DNA from: Streptomyces filamentosus
Lineage (GTDB): Bacteria; Actinomycetota; Actinomycetes; Streptomycetales; Streptomycetaceae
Direction: 5' to 3'
Assembly: GCF_014654895.1 (NCBI RefSeq)
Contig: NZ_BNBE01000003.1
Coordinates: 462,501-526,500 of the forward strand
DNA length: 64,000 bases
Shown: positions 36,083 through 44,013 of the stretch, in pieces
Numbering within the stretch: the first letter of the stretch is position 1
Layout of the letters: every line of letters starts with the position of its first letter
Position numbers and translations under genes: made by a program
Notes under the pieces: generated by a model
The model's database searches: none
Told to the model about the DNA's origin: nothing
What the model saw: the letters and a program-made list of their open reading frames with translations, nothing else

Positions 36083-36541
36083 TCAGCGCAGTCCGGGCGC
36101 GGCGGCGGCGATGAACCGGGCGAGGGCTTCCTTCGCCTGGTCGGAGCGGCGGGCGCGGTCCGCGGTGCCCACCGCCTCGTGCATGCAGTGGGTCTCCTCG
36201 AAGGCGGCCTCGGCCAGTCGCCGGAGCTCCGGGTCGTCGCAGACCAACTGGACGCGGAAGAGTGCCTGGCGGGCGGTGGTCCGCTGCCGGTAGGAGGCGT
36301 GCCGGGACTCCTCGGCCTCCTCGGAGCCGGGCTCCTCGACGGCCCGGAACCAGCGGTCGTTCTGGCTGTGGCGGTAGTCCACGACGGCGCCTGCGAAGGC
36401 GCTGTAGGTGGTGATCCGCTCCTGCCGGAGCAGTTCACCGCGGTTGAGCGCGGCCGTGCGCAGGGTCGCCCGGCCCTGGAACCAGTGGGTGGCGATCACG
36501 CCGAGGAGCGTGCCCGCCACCGCTATCAGTGCGACGTCCAT
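36083..36541 (-). CDS. Single-span membrane protein of unknown function
   Basis: 152 residues, ATG at 36541. One N-terminal hydrophobic helix (about 3-20) is followed by a long charged, helical cytoplasmic region, consistent with a membrane-tethered coiled protein. Similar small proteins are common in streptomycetes, without function. Upstream of and co-directional with the DUF2293 gene. Confidence 0.7.
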   Translation of the reverse strand: MDVALIAVAGTLLGVIATHWFQGRATLRTAALNRGELLRQERITTYSAFAGAVVDYRHSQNDRWFRAVEEPGSEEAEESRHASYRQRTTARQALFRVQLVCDDPELRRLAEAAFEETHCMHEAVGTADRARRSDQAKEALARFIAAAAPGLR

Positions 36542-36598
36542 GACCGGTGTGCCTCCCCCTGCCGATCCGATCGTCCGAAGATCCTCCGGACCGTCAGA

Positions 36599-36976
36599 TC
36601 ATGACATTCCAGGGGCGGTCGCGTCACCGCCGTCCCGGGCGGCGAGGGCCGCCGCCAGCCGGTCCCGGGCCGCCGTCTGCGCCGCGATCCGCGCGTCGAT
36701 CACCGCGAGCCGTTCGCGGGCGATCTCCAGGCCCCGGCCGGAGGGGCGCACCGACGGCAGGTCCCCGTCGAGGCAGGAGCGGAAGGCCGCCACGTCCTCC
36801 AGGGTGAGCCCGGCGTCGAGCAGGTAGCGGATGTTGGCGACGCGGACCACCGCGCCCTCCTCGTACAGCCGGTAGCCGTTGGCGGCGCGGACCGGGGCGA
36901 TGAGGCCCGCCTGCTCGTAGTGGCGCAGGGACCGCGCCGACACGCCCGCCCTGCGGGCCAGTTCACCGATGCGCAC
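36599..36976 (-). CDS. MerR family transcriptional regulator
   Basis: 125 residues, GTG at 36976. The winged HTH reads RIGELARRAGVSARSLRHYEQAGLI (2-26), followed by the MerR arm NGYRLYEE and a long dimerisation coiled coil (about 80-115). There are no cysteines in metal-binding positions, so it probably senses an organic ligand. It starts 12 nt after the SDR stop, and it probably regulates that dehydrogenase and itself. Confidence 0.9.
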   Translation of the reverse strand: MRIGELARRAGVSARSLRHYEQAGLIAPVRAANGYRLYEEGAVVRVANIRYLLDAGLTLEDVAAFRSCLDGDLPSVRPSGRGLEIARERLAVIDARIAAQTAARDRLAAALAARDGGDATAPGMS

Positions 36977-36988
36977 CCCGCAGTCGTA

Positions 36989-37816
36989 TCACGTGACGAG
37001 CGCGCCCCCGTCGACCGGGAGCACGGTCCCGGTGAGGAAGGCGGCCTCGGGCGCGGCGAGCGCGGTGACCGCCCAGGCTACCTCCTCGGGGCGGCCGACC
37101 CGCCCGAGCGGGGTGTGCGCGAGCTGCCAGGCCCGCACCGCCCGCCGCTGCTCCGGCGTCAGGCCCGTGTGCTCGCCGATCGGCGTCTCGATCGCGCCGG
37201 GGGCGACGGCGACCACCCGCACGCCGTCGGCCGCGAGTTCGATCGCCCAGCAGCGGGTGAGGGTCTCCAGGGCGCTCTTGGTCGCCGGATAGACCGAGTT
37301 GCCCGGCCAGCCGCGCAGGCCGACCGTCGTCGTCACGTTCACGACCACGCCACCGGAGGAGCGCAGCGCGGGCACGGCGGCCTGGGTGAGCAGCACGGGG
37401 GCGACCAGGTTGGTCTCCAGGAGGGGAGCGATCCGGGCCCGGTCGAGGGTGCCGAGCGGTCCGCCGCCGGCGACCCCGGCGTTGTTGACCAGGACGTCGA
37501 GGCGGCCGTGCGCGGCGAGCACGGACCGGACGAGTTCCTCGGGCACGCCCTCGGCGGTGAGGTCGGCGGGGTGCGGGCGGATCAGTCCGGGGGCCTCCGC
37601 GGCCGTCTCCCACAGGGGTTCCGGCCGGCGGCCCACGGCGACGACGGTCGCGCCCTGCCGGGCGAAGGCACGTGCGGTGGCCCGGCCGATGCCGGTGCCC
37701 GCGCCCGTGACGAGGACGACCCTGGAGGGGCGGGCGCCGGTGGTGGCCCCCACGGACGCGGTGTCCGTCGCGGCGTTCGTCGCGGTCTTCGTCACGCTCT
37801 TCGTCGTGGTGCCCAT
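36989..37816 (-). CDS. Short-chain dehydrogenase/reductase
   Basis: 275 residues from the ATG at 37814-37816, chosen because GAGAGGGAG lies 6 nt upstream. The ATG at 37840 has none. Rossmann motif TGAGTGIG, structural NNAG, and catalytic serine/tyrosine/lysine region with YPATK (Y-x-x-x-K) are present. The C-terminal VDGGALVT is typical. The first 25 residues are a Thr/Ala-rich extension. NAD(P)-dependent oxidoreductase of unknown substrate, in an operon with a MerR regulator. Confidence 0.9.
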   Translation of the reverse strand: MGTTTKSVTKTATNAATDTASVGATTGARPSRVVLVTGAGTGIGRATARAFARQGATVVAVGRRPEPLWETAAEAPGLIRPHPADLTAEGVPEELVRSVLAAHGRLDVLVNNAGVAGGGPLGTLDRARIAPLLETNLVAPVLLTQAAVPALRSSGGVVVNVTTTVGLRGWPGNSVYPATKSALETLTRCWAIELAADGVRVVAVAPGAIETPIGEHTGLTPEQRRAVRAWQLAHTPLGRVGRPEEVAWAVTALAAPEAAFLTGTVLPVDGGALVT

Positions 37817-37855
37817 CCCGGTCTCCCTCTCGGTCTCCATGAATCCGATGGTGGA

Positions 37856-37880
37856 ACCCTGACGCCGGTGACAAGGTCAA
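37856..37880 (-). promoter_or_regulatory. Candidate MerR-type operator/promoter of the SDR-merR operon
   Basis: On the reverse strand a TTGACC -35 (37880-37875) overlaps an imperfect dyad, ACCTTGTCAC-CG-GCGTCAGGGT (37877-37856). MerR regulators bind such dyads in elongated spacers. A good -10 box is not obvious, so the promoter assignment is tentative. Confidence 0.35.
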
Positions 37881-37884
37881 GCCC

Positions 37885-38358
37885 ATGACGCACGACCCCC
37901 GTTTCCCGTCTCCTCCCGCGCTGTGGGCCGCCCTGCCGTGGGAGGCGCGGAAGCGGGTGGACTCCCACGTGGTGCGGCGGGCCCGGCTCGCGGCGGCCCG
38001 GGAGGTCCTGGCCGCCGGGCTGGTCCCGCGCCCGGCGCTGGACGCGTGCCTCCACCTCGTCCACGTACGGGAGGAGATCCTGGCCGACCGGCTGGCGCCG
38101 CACCCGCCCCGCGACGCGGCCGCGCTCACGGAACGGGCCGCGGCGCTCGGCCGGCCGGTCCGCGCCCTGGAGCTGGCCTGGGACTGGGACAGCTGGGGGA
38201 CGCTCCTGGTGCTGGACGCCCTGGACGGGGCGGGGGAGCGGACGGGGCTCGCCTCGTGGCAGGGCGTCGAGCGGGCCGGGCCGCTCGCGGCGGACGTGGC
38301 ACGGCGGCTCGGGGTGGAGCTGCGCGGGCCGGGGGAGGAGGGTCCGGACCGGCCGTGA
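37885..38358 (+). CDS. Conserved hypothetical protein
   Basis: 157 residues, ATG at 37885, predicted mainly helical with a PPALWAALPWEARKRVD start and the block LELAWDWDSWGTLLVLD near residue 100. No family is recognised and there is no signal peptide or membrane segment. Codon bias is normal, so it is very probably a real gene. CAAGGT 7 nt before the ATG could be the -10 of a leaderless mRNA. Divergent from the SDR gene. Confidence 0.68.
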   Translation: MTHDPRFPSPPALWAALPWEARKRVDSHVVRRARLAAAREVLAAGLVPRPALDACLHLVHVREEILADRLAPHPPRDAAALTERAAALGRPVRALELAWDWDSWGTLLVLDALDGAGERTGLASWQGVERAGPLAADVARRLGVELRGPGEEGPDRP

Positions 38359-38386
38359 CCGGTGGGCGCAGGGCAGAATGGGCGGG

Positions 38387-39031
38387 ATGCGATACGAGGC
38401 GATCACCTGGGGCCGGATGGCCGGGCGGCTGGCGAGGCACGTGGACCGGCTCGTGCCCGGCGACGGCGGCGAGCGGCTGAAGGTGGCCGTCGACGGCGCG
38501 CCCGCGGCCGGCGGCGAACTGGTCGGGCTGCTCGCCGAGCAGCTGCGGGACCGCGGCCGCCCCGTGCACGTCGTCGACACCGGGGACTTCCTGCGGCCCG
38601 CGTCGCTGCGGTACGAGTACGGCAAGGAGGACCCGGACGCGTACTACGGCGGCTGGACCGACCACGGGGCCCTGTGGCGGGAGGTCTTCACCCCGCTGGA
38701 GCCCGGCGGCAGCGGGCGGGTCCTGCCCGACCTGTGGGACCCGGTCAGGGACCGGGCGACCCGCAGCCCGTACGTGACGCTGCCGCCCGGCGGGGTGCTG
38801 CTGCTCCACGGGCCGTTCCTCCTCGGGCACTGGTTCCCCTTCGACCTGACCGTCCACCTCCGCCTCTCGCCCGCCGCCCTGGCACGGCGCACCGCACTGC
38901 CCTGGACACTGCCCGCCTTCGCCCGGTACGAGACGGAGGTCGACCCGGCGGGCACCGCCGACGTCGTCGTCCGGGCCGACGACCCGCGGCACCCCGCCTG
39001 GACCGGGCTCGGCGACCTCGGCTCAGACTGA
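38387..39031 (+). CDS. Uridine kinase-like protein with degenerate P-loop
   Basis: 214 residues from the ATG at 38387, which sits 7 nt after CAGAAT and so may be leaderless. An ATG at 38378 would add three residues. It aligns by eye to streptomycete uridine kinase/nucleoside kinase-like proteins (YEYGKEDPDAYYGGWTDHGALWREVFTPL, LLLHGPFLLG). The nucleotide-binding loop reads VDGAPAAGGELVG, lacking the G-K-S/T expected for ATP binding, so kinase activity is doubtful. The 3' end overlaps the convergent PfkB gene by 9 nt. Confidence 0.78.
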   Translation: MRYEAITWGRMAGRLARHVDRLVPGDGGERLKVAVDGAPAAGGELVGLLAEQLRDRGRPVHVVDTGDFLRPASLRYEYGKEDPDAYYGGWTDHGALWREVFTPLEPGGSGRVLPDLWDPVRDRATRSPYVTLPPGGVLLLHGPFLLGHWFPFDLTVHLRLSPAALARRTALPWTLPAFARYETEVDPAGTADVVVRADDPRHPAWTGLGDLGSD

Positions 39032-39949
39032 CGGCGGCCGGCCGCCCACCACGGTCACCGCCTCGGCGCCCGCCGCGCACCCGGCCTCCGCCGCCCGGAC
39101 CGGATCCGCGCCCGCCAGCCGCGCGGCGAGGAACGCCCCGGTGAAGGCGTCGCCCGCCCCCGTCGAGTCCACCCGCCGCTCCGGCTCCACGGGCGGCGCC
39201 GCCACCCGGGCCGTGACCCTTCCGGCCTCGGCGACCAGGGCACCGGCCGCGCCCAGCGTCACCACGGCCAGCGGCACGCGCCGGCTCAGCTCCCGGGCCG
39301 CCGCCTCCGGGTCCGCCGCGCCGGTGAGCAGCCGGGCCTCGTCGGCGTTGGGCAGCAGCAGGGAGACGCCCTCGACGGCCGCGAGGAACCGCTCGGTGCC
39401 CAGCTCCGCCAGGAAACCGGCCGAGGCCGGGTCCACGCTCACCGGGACGCCGGCGGCGCGGGCGGCCCGCAGGGCGAGCCGGGCCGCCGTCCGGCTCGGC
39501 TCGGCGAAGAACAGATAGCCGGAGAGGTGGAGCGCCGCCACGCCGTCGAGGAGCCCGGCCGACCAGTCGTCGGGGCAGAGCCGCAGCACGGCCCCGCCGT
39601 CCGTCAGGAAGGTCCGCTCCGCCTCGGCGTCCACCAGGGCGATCACGGTGGCCGTGGGCGCCTCCGGGTCCGTCACCAGCAGCGGGCGGACGCCCGCCCG
39701 GACCAGCGCCCGCTCGTGCCAGCCGGCCGCGTCGGTGCCGACCCGGCCGAGCAGCCGCACGTCCCGGTGGCCCGAACGGACCGCCCAGCAGGCCGCGTTG
39801 GCCCCCGCGCCGCCCGGCAGGGTGCGGATCGAGGCCGCCGTGTCCGTCGCGGCCGCCAGCGGGGCACGGTGCCGGGCCACCACGTCCGTGACCACGTCCC
39901 CGACGATCAGCAGCGCGCCGCCCGCACCGGGTGCCGGACCGGCCGTCAC
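39023..39949 (-). CDS. PfkB family kinase, probable pseudouridine kinase
   Basis: 308 residues from the GTG at 39949, which overlaps the psuG stop as GTGA. PfkB/ribokinase fold: LPGGAGANAACWAVRSG near residue 45 and the C-terminal signature DSTGAGDAFTGAFLAARLAG with the catalytic base aspartate. Its tight coupling to psuG makes phosphorylation of pseudouridine at the 5' position the most likely reaction (the PsuK role). By sequence alone other sugar or nucleoside kinases are possible. Confidence 0.85.
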   Translation of the reverse strand: MTAGPAPGAGGALLIVGDVVTDVVARHRAPLAAATDTAASIRTLPGGAGANAACWAVRSGHRDVRLLGRVGTDAAGWHERALVRAGVRPLLVTDPEAPTATVIALVDAEAERTFLTDGGAVLRLCPDDWSAGLLDGVAALHLSGYLFFAEPSRTAARLALRAARAAGVPVSVDPASAGFLAELGTERFLAAVEGVSLLLPNADEARLLTGAADPEAAARELSRRVPLAVVTLGAAGALVAEAGRVTARVAAPPVEPERRVDSTGAGDAFTGAFLAARLAGADPVRAAEAGCAAGAEAVTVVGGRPPSV

Positions 39950-40866
39950 CGCTCGCCCGCGGCGTACGCCCCCGCGATCTCCGCCGCGAGCCGGACGTTG
40001 CCCCGGACCGCCGCGAGGTTGGCCTCCAGGGACGCGCCGTCCGTGTGCGTCGTCAGGTACTCCAGGAGGAAGGGCGTCACCGCCTGGCCCGTGATCCCCT
40101 TCTCCCGCAGCTCGGCGAGGCCCCGCGCGAGCACCCGGTCGTGCAGCGCAGGGTCCAGCTGCTCCGCCTCCGGCACCGGATTGGCCACGACCAGCGCCGA
40201 CCAGGGGCGGCCCAGCGCCTCCCGGGCCCGTATGACGGCGGCGACCTCCGCCGGGCTGCGCAGCGTCCAGTCGACCGGCTCCCCGGAGGAGGAGAGGTAG
40301 AAGCCGGGGAAGGTCGCCGTGCCGTACCCGGCGACCGTCACGCCGAGGGTCTCCAGGCGCTGGAGCGTCGCCGGGACGTCGAGGATCGACTTCACTCCCG
40401 CGCACACCACGGTGATGCCCACCTCGGCGAGCAGCCGCAGGTCGGCGGACTCGTCCTGGGTCTCGCGCCACTCGCGGTGCACCCCGCCGAGGCCTCCGGT
40501 GGCGAAGACGCGGATGCCCGCCGCGTCGGCGAGCCGGGCCGTCGCCGACACCGTGGTCGCCCCGCTCGCGCCGGTGGCGAGGGCGGGCGCCAGGTCGCGG
40601 TGGCCGAGCTTGCGCACCGACGGGTCCTCGGCGATCCGGGCCAGCCCCGCCGGGTCGAGGCCGACGCGCGCCACCCCGTCGAGGACGGCGACGGTCGCGG
40701 GCACGGCGCCCAGGGACCGTACCGACTCCTCCAGCTCCACGGCCACGGCCAGGTTCCGCGGGCGCGGCAGGCCGTGGGCGATGATCGTCGATTCGAGGGC
40801 GACGACGGGCCGGCCCTCGCGGAGCGCCTCCCGTACCTCTTCGGACACCAGTGTGGTCGTGGTCAT
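39946..40866 (-). CDS. psuG: Pseudouridine-5'-phosphate glycosidase
   Basis: 306 residues from the ATG at 40864-40866. It splits pseudouridine 5'-phosphate into uracil and ribose 5-phosphate. The family blocks are clear: ALESTIIAHGLPRPRN, GASGATTVSATA, the metal/active-site run VFATGGLGGVHRE, ESADLRLLAEV, CAGVKSILD with the reactive lysine, and GYGTATFPGFYL. The length is that of E. coli PsuG. A modest AGGA lies 8 nt upstream. It is followed by the overlapping kinase gene, giving a two-gene nucleoside salvage operon. Confidence 0.95.
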   Translation of the reverse strand: MTTTTLVSEEVREALREGRPVVALESTIIAHGLPRPRNLAVAVELEESVRSLGAVPATVAVLDGVARVGLDPAGLARIAEDPSVRKLGHRDLAPALATGASGATTVSATARLADAAGIRVFATGGLGGVHREWRETQDESADLRLLAEVGITVVCAGVKSILDVPATLQRLETLGVTVAGYGTATFPGFYLSSSGEPVDWTLRSPAEVAAVIRAREALGRPWSALVVANPVPEAEQLDPALHDRVLARGLAELREKGITGQAVTPFLLEYLTTHTDGASLEANLAAVRGNVRLAAEIAGAYAAGER

Positions 40867-40921
40867 GGTCCATTCCTGGCGCGGCCACTCGTCCCGCAAA
40901 CACCTCTGGCGAGCTCCTGCC

Positions 40922-40952
40922 ACCCCCCTTTCGCACGGGGGTGCGAGGGGGT
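40922..40952. other. Hairpin upstream of psuG
   Basis: Within the divergent psuG/cupin gap, ACCCCC and CGCAC pair with GTGCG and GGGGGT around a 4-nt loop, with small internal asymmetry. It lies 56 nt upstream of psuG on the top strand. It could be an operator or a leader structure. The rest of 40867-41138 shows no gene. Confidence 0.35.
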
Positions 40953-41138
40953 ACGGATTCGGTTCCGCGGGACCCGGCGCGGCGGGGCCGATCCGCCCGG
41001 CGCCCGCGAGACTCCCGGGCAAGGGCCCGGTGCAGAATCCGTCGCCCCGGCGCGGGTGAGGAACGTGCCTGGTCAGAGCGGTGAACGGAGGGATTCGTTC
41101 CGCCGGTCCCGGTGCCGCGTGCCGCCCCGGGGCCCGGC

Positions 41139-41144
41139 TACAGT
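41139..41144 (+). promoter_or_regulatory. -10 box of the cupin gene, probable leaderless mRNA
   Basis: TACAGT ends 8 nt before the cupin ATG, and there is no Shine-Dalgarno sequence between them. Confidence 0.4.
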
Positions 41145-41152
41145 CACCGCCC

Positions 41153-41512
41153 ATGACGACACACGACCTCCCCTCCTTCGCCGTCCACATCCCCGACGCC
41201 GAGCTCGAAGCCGACCCGCTCGACCCCGGCCAGATCGTGTCCGGCACCCCCGAGGTGTCCGGCAAGGTGCTGTGGGAGTCCGCCGACGGCAAGCAGCTGC
41301 GCGGCATCTGGCAGATCACCCCCGGCGTCGTCACCGACACCGAGGCGAACGAACTCTTCGTCGTCGTCAGTGGCCGGGCCACCGTCGCCGTCGAGGGCGG
41401 CGCCACGATGGAGGTCGGGCCCGGGGACGCCTGCGTCCTGCGCGAGGGCGACCGGACCACCTGGACCGTCCACGAGACCCTGCGCAAGGCGTACCACATC
41501 ACGCTGCCCTGA
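41153..41512 (+). CDS. Cupin domain protein (DUF861/EutQ-like)
   Basis: 119 residues forming one small beta-barrel. Conserved strands are GIWQITPGVVTDTEANELFVVVSGRATV and GDACVLREGDRTTWTVHETLRKAYHITL, the (S)-ureidoglycine aminohydrolase-like/DUF861 pattern. The histidines usual in metal-binding cupins are mostly replaced, so a binding or structural role is as likely as catalysis. No operon partner. Convergent with the MFS gene. Confidence 0.85.
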   Translation: MTTHDLPSFAVHIPDAELEADPLDPGQIVSGTPEVSGKVLWESADGKQLRGIWQITPGVVTDTEANELFVVVSGRATVAVEGGATMEVGPGDACVLREGDRTTWTVHETLRKAYHITLP

Positions 41513-41566
41513 GCCCTGAGCCCTGAGCCCGGACCCGCCCGCGCCCCGGCTCCGGGCCGGGCGCGG

Positions 41567-42868
41567 TCAGGCCCTGCGGAGCGCGCCCCGCAGGGCCAGG
41601 GCCGCCATCGGCAGCAGCAGACAGGCGGCGATCGCGTTGAGCGGGCCGTAGCCCGCCTGGGAGACGATCACCCCGGCCACCAGGCCACCGACGCCCGCCG
41701 CCGTGTTCATCACCGTGTCCGACAGGCCCTGGACGGCCGCCCGCGCCGCCTGCGGAACCGAGTCCGTCAGCAGCGCCGAACCCGACACCAGACCGGCCGA
41801 CCAGCCGAGCCCCAGCACGAACAGCCCGGCCGCGACCCGGGTGTGGCTCGCCCCGGCCGTGCCCGCGAGCAGCGCGGCGAAGCCCAGCAGCCCGACCGCG
41901 AGACCGATCACCGCGAGCCGGCCGAGCCGGTCCGACAGCCATCCCATGACGGGCGAGAACGCGTACATGCCCGCGATGTGCACGCTGATCACGAGCCCGA
42001 TCAGCTCGATCCCGGCCCCGTGGTGGGTGAGGGCGACCGGAGTCATCGACATGATCGACACCATCACCGTCTGCGAGGCCGCCACCGTCACCAGGGCGAT
42101 CCTGGCCCGCGGCGACTCGCGGACCGCGCGCAGCCCGGCCCGCAGGGACCGGTCCTCCGGCCGGTCCGCCGTCCCGTCCCCCTCCGCGGCGGCCAGCGCC
42201 CGCGCGGTCAGCAGCGGGTCGGGCCGCAGCAGCAGCGCCACCACCAGCGCCGACACCACGAACACCACCGCCGCCCACAGGAACGGACCCGCCGCCACGG
42301 GTATGCCGAGGCCCGAGACGCTCCGCCCGGCCGGCGCCGCGATGTTCGGGCCGAGGACGGCGCCGATCGTGGTCGCCCAGACCACCGTCGAGATGGCCCG
42401 CGCCCTGCGGTCGGGCTCCGCCAGGTCGGCGGCGGCGAACCGGGCCGCCAGATTGGCCGAGGAACCCGCGCCGAAGCCCACCAGGCCCACCAGCATCACC
42501 GGGAAGCTGCCGAGGACCGCGCCGAGCACCGCGATCCCGGCGCCGAGCGCGCCCAGCAGATAGGCCAGCACCAGGCCGGCCCGCCGCCCCCGCCGCGCCA
42601 TCAGCGCCGCCAGCGGCATCGCGAGCAGCGCGGGCCCGGCGACCGTCGCCGTCGAGGCGAGCCCCGCCAGCGCGTCCGTGCCGCTCACCTCGGTGGCGAG
42701 GACGGCGGCGAGGGCGACGCCGGTGGCGATCCCGAGACCGCCGAGGATCTGGGTGGCGACGAGCACGGCCTGGACCCGGCGGCGCAGCTCGGGCAGAGCG
42801 GCGGCGGAGACCGGGGCGGCGGTCCCTCCGGGCACGGTGGTGTCAGGGGCGTCGGGCGTTTTGGTCAC
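41567..42868 (-). CDS. Major facilitator superfamily transporter
   Basis: 433 residues, GTG at 42868. It has twelve predicted membrane helices with the MFS loop 2-3 motif in the form ALMARRGRRAG and the related loop 8-9 form GWLSDRLGRLAV. Substrates of this group (drug or sugar efflux-like) cannot be predicted. A CACACT box 6 nt before the start could make the mRNA leaderless. The upstream DNA contains an unusual tandem repeat. Confidence 0.87.
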   Translation of the reverse strand: MTKTPDAPDTTVPGGTAAPVSAAALPELRRRVQAVLVATQILGGLGIATGVALAAVLATEVSGTDALAGLASTATVAGPALLAMPLAALMARRGRRAGLVLAYLLGALGAGIAVLGAVLGSFPVMLVGLVGFGAGSSANLAARFAAADLAEPDRRARAISTVVWATTIGAVLGPNIAAPAGRSVSGLGIPVAAGPFLWAAVVFVVSALVVALLLRPDPLLTARALAAAEGDGTADRPEDRSLRAGLRAVRESPRARIALVTVAASQTVMVSIMSMTPVALTHHGAGIELIGLVISVHIAGMYAFSPVMGWLSDRLGRLAVIGLAVGLLGFAALLAGTAGASHTRVAAGLFVLGLGWSAGLVSGSALLTDSVPQAARAAVQGLSDTVMNTAAGVGGLVAGVIVSQAGYGPLNAIAACLLLPMAALALRGALRRA

Positions 42869-42940
42869 TACCGGAGTGTGCCAGCCCCCGCGCCCGATGG
42901 GAACGCCCGGAACGCGAAACCGCAGGTCGGCAGGGCATAG

Positions 42941-43140
42941 GGGCAGAGACCGAGCCCCATGCCCTCACAAGGCGGGGACCGAACTCCATGCCCTCACCCC
43001 AGGGCGGGGACCGAGTGGCGCACCCTCCAGGGCAGTGGCCGAGTGGCGCACCCCCCCCAGGGCAGGGACCGAGTGGCGCACCTTCCCAAGGCAGGGACCG
43101 AGTAATGCACCCCCCGCAGGGCGGAGATCGCCCCTCGGAG
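42941..43140. repeat. Six to seven tandem copies of a ~30-bp repeat
   Basis: Units begin at about 42941, 42971, 43002, 43030, 43060, 43090 and 43119, each reading close to GGGCAGGGACCGAGTGGCGC followed by a C-rich spacer. Copies 3-5 are nearly identical. The outer ones diverge, with CTCCATGCCC or AATGCACC replacing TGGCGCACC. The array fills the gap between the MFS gene and ogt and has no plausible coding frame. It might be a minisatellite, a binding array or a source of repeated hairpins. None is established. Confidence 0.85.
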
Positions 43141-43166
43141 CCGCGCCCGGCCCGCCCCCGGAGCCG

Positions 43167-43721
43167 TCAGAACAGCGGTTCCGGCAGGACGCCTTCGAGC
43201 TCCAGGAGTCTTCGCTTCGTCTCCAGACCGCCGCCGAACCCGCCGAGGCCGCCGTCGCTCTCCACCACCCGGTGGCACGGCACCACCACGGGCAGCGGAT
43301 TGGCGCCCATCGCCGCGCCCACCGCCTGCGCCGCCCCCGGCTGTCCGACGCGCCGCGCCAGCTCCCCGTACCCGACCACCGCCCCGTACGGCACCCCGGC
43401 GGCCAGCTCGCGGAGCACCTGGCGGTTGAAGCCGGTCGTCAGCGACCAGTCCAGCGGCAGGTCGAACGCGCGCAGCGCGCCCGCGAAGTACCGGTCCAGC
43501 TGCCGCAGCGGCTCCGCCAGCAGACCCGTGGAGCGCTCGACGGCCGTGGCGCCCAGCTGCTCGGCGAGCCGCTCCGGCATCCACTCCCGGCGCTCCCCGC
43601 GCGCGTGGAACCCGACCCGCACGAGACCCCGCCCGGTGGCCGCCACGAAGAGCGGGCCGATGCCGCTCTCCACGACCGTCCACTCGGCGGTCACGCCCCG
43701 CGGTCCGTCCTCGATGTCCAT
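43167..43721 (-). CDS. ogt: Methylated-DNA--protein-cysteine methyltransferase
   Basis: 184 residues from the ATG at 43719-43721. It removes O6-alkyl groups from guanine by irreversible transfer to its own cysteine. The active site is VVVPCHRVVESDG, preceded by the HTH-containing domain (PYGAVVGYGELARRVG) that flips the base, and followed by GLGGFGGGLETKRRLLELEG. The N-terminal ribonuclease-like domain is variable. The open frame before the ATG is non-coding and holds a PafBC-type promoter whose -10 lies 6 nt upstream of the start. Confidence 0.95.
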   Translation of the reverse strand: MDIEDGPRGVTAEWTVVESGIGPLFVAATGRGLVRVGFHARGERREWMPERLAEQLGATAVERSTGLLAEPLRQLDRYFAGALRAFDLPLDWSLTTGFNRQVLRELAAGVPYGAVVGYGELARRVGQPGAAQAVGAAMGANPLPVVVPCHRVVESDGGLGGFGGGLETKRRLLELEGVLPEPLF

Positions 43722-43727
43722 GCCCTC

Positions 43728-43750
43728 ACCGTACGGCCCGGCGCCGACAG
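43728..43750 (-). promoter_or_regulatory. PafBC-type damage promoter of ogt
   Basis: On the reverse strand CTGTCGGCG, 8 nt, TACGGT. Seven of nine bases match TTGTCRGTG, and the -10 fits TANNNT. The -10 ends 6 nt before the ogt ATG, predicting a leaderless message. Confidence 0.55.
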
Positions 43751-43861
43751 CCCGGCCCGGACGGCCGGTTCCGGTCACCTCCCGGCGGACCCCGGGCGAC
43801 GCGCACCGGCCAAAGCGCTCGTTCGGCGGCGATCCGGCGGTACGACCCCGTCCGGAGGTCA

Positions 43862-43958
43862 CGGAGCGGTCTCGCTCCGGTCTCGCGACCGGAAAATCCC
43901 CGGTCAGGTGCCCCCCGGGCCCTCGACGCGCCATAATCTCGCCCCGGTAGTACTACCC
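43862..43958. promoter_or_regulatory. Hairpins and 12-bp palindrome upstream of the MHYT gene
   Basis: CGGAGCG/CGCTCCG (43862-43879) and the overlapping CCGGTC/GACCGG (43877-43892, followed by AAAAT) can form alternative hairpins. CATAAT at 43933-43938 resembles a -10 box. A perfect palindrome GGTAGTACTACC lies at 43947-43958 and could be an operator. The regulator is unknown. Confidence 0.4.
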
Positions 43959-44013
43959 AGCGGTACCGACTGTTTTCGGACGTCCATGCGCCAGGGGTGG
44001 GAGGCACACGCTC

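Noticed and set aside
42941..43140. Possible CRISPR array
   Set aside because: Units are contiguous, about 30 bp including the variable part. There are no unique spacers of 28-40 nt and no cas genes. The copies are a degenerate tandem repeat.
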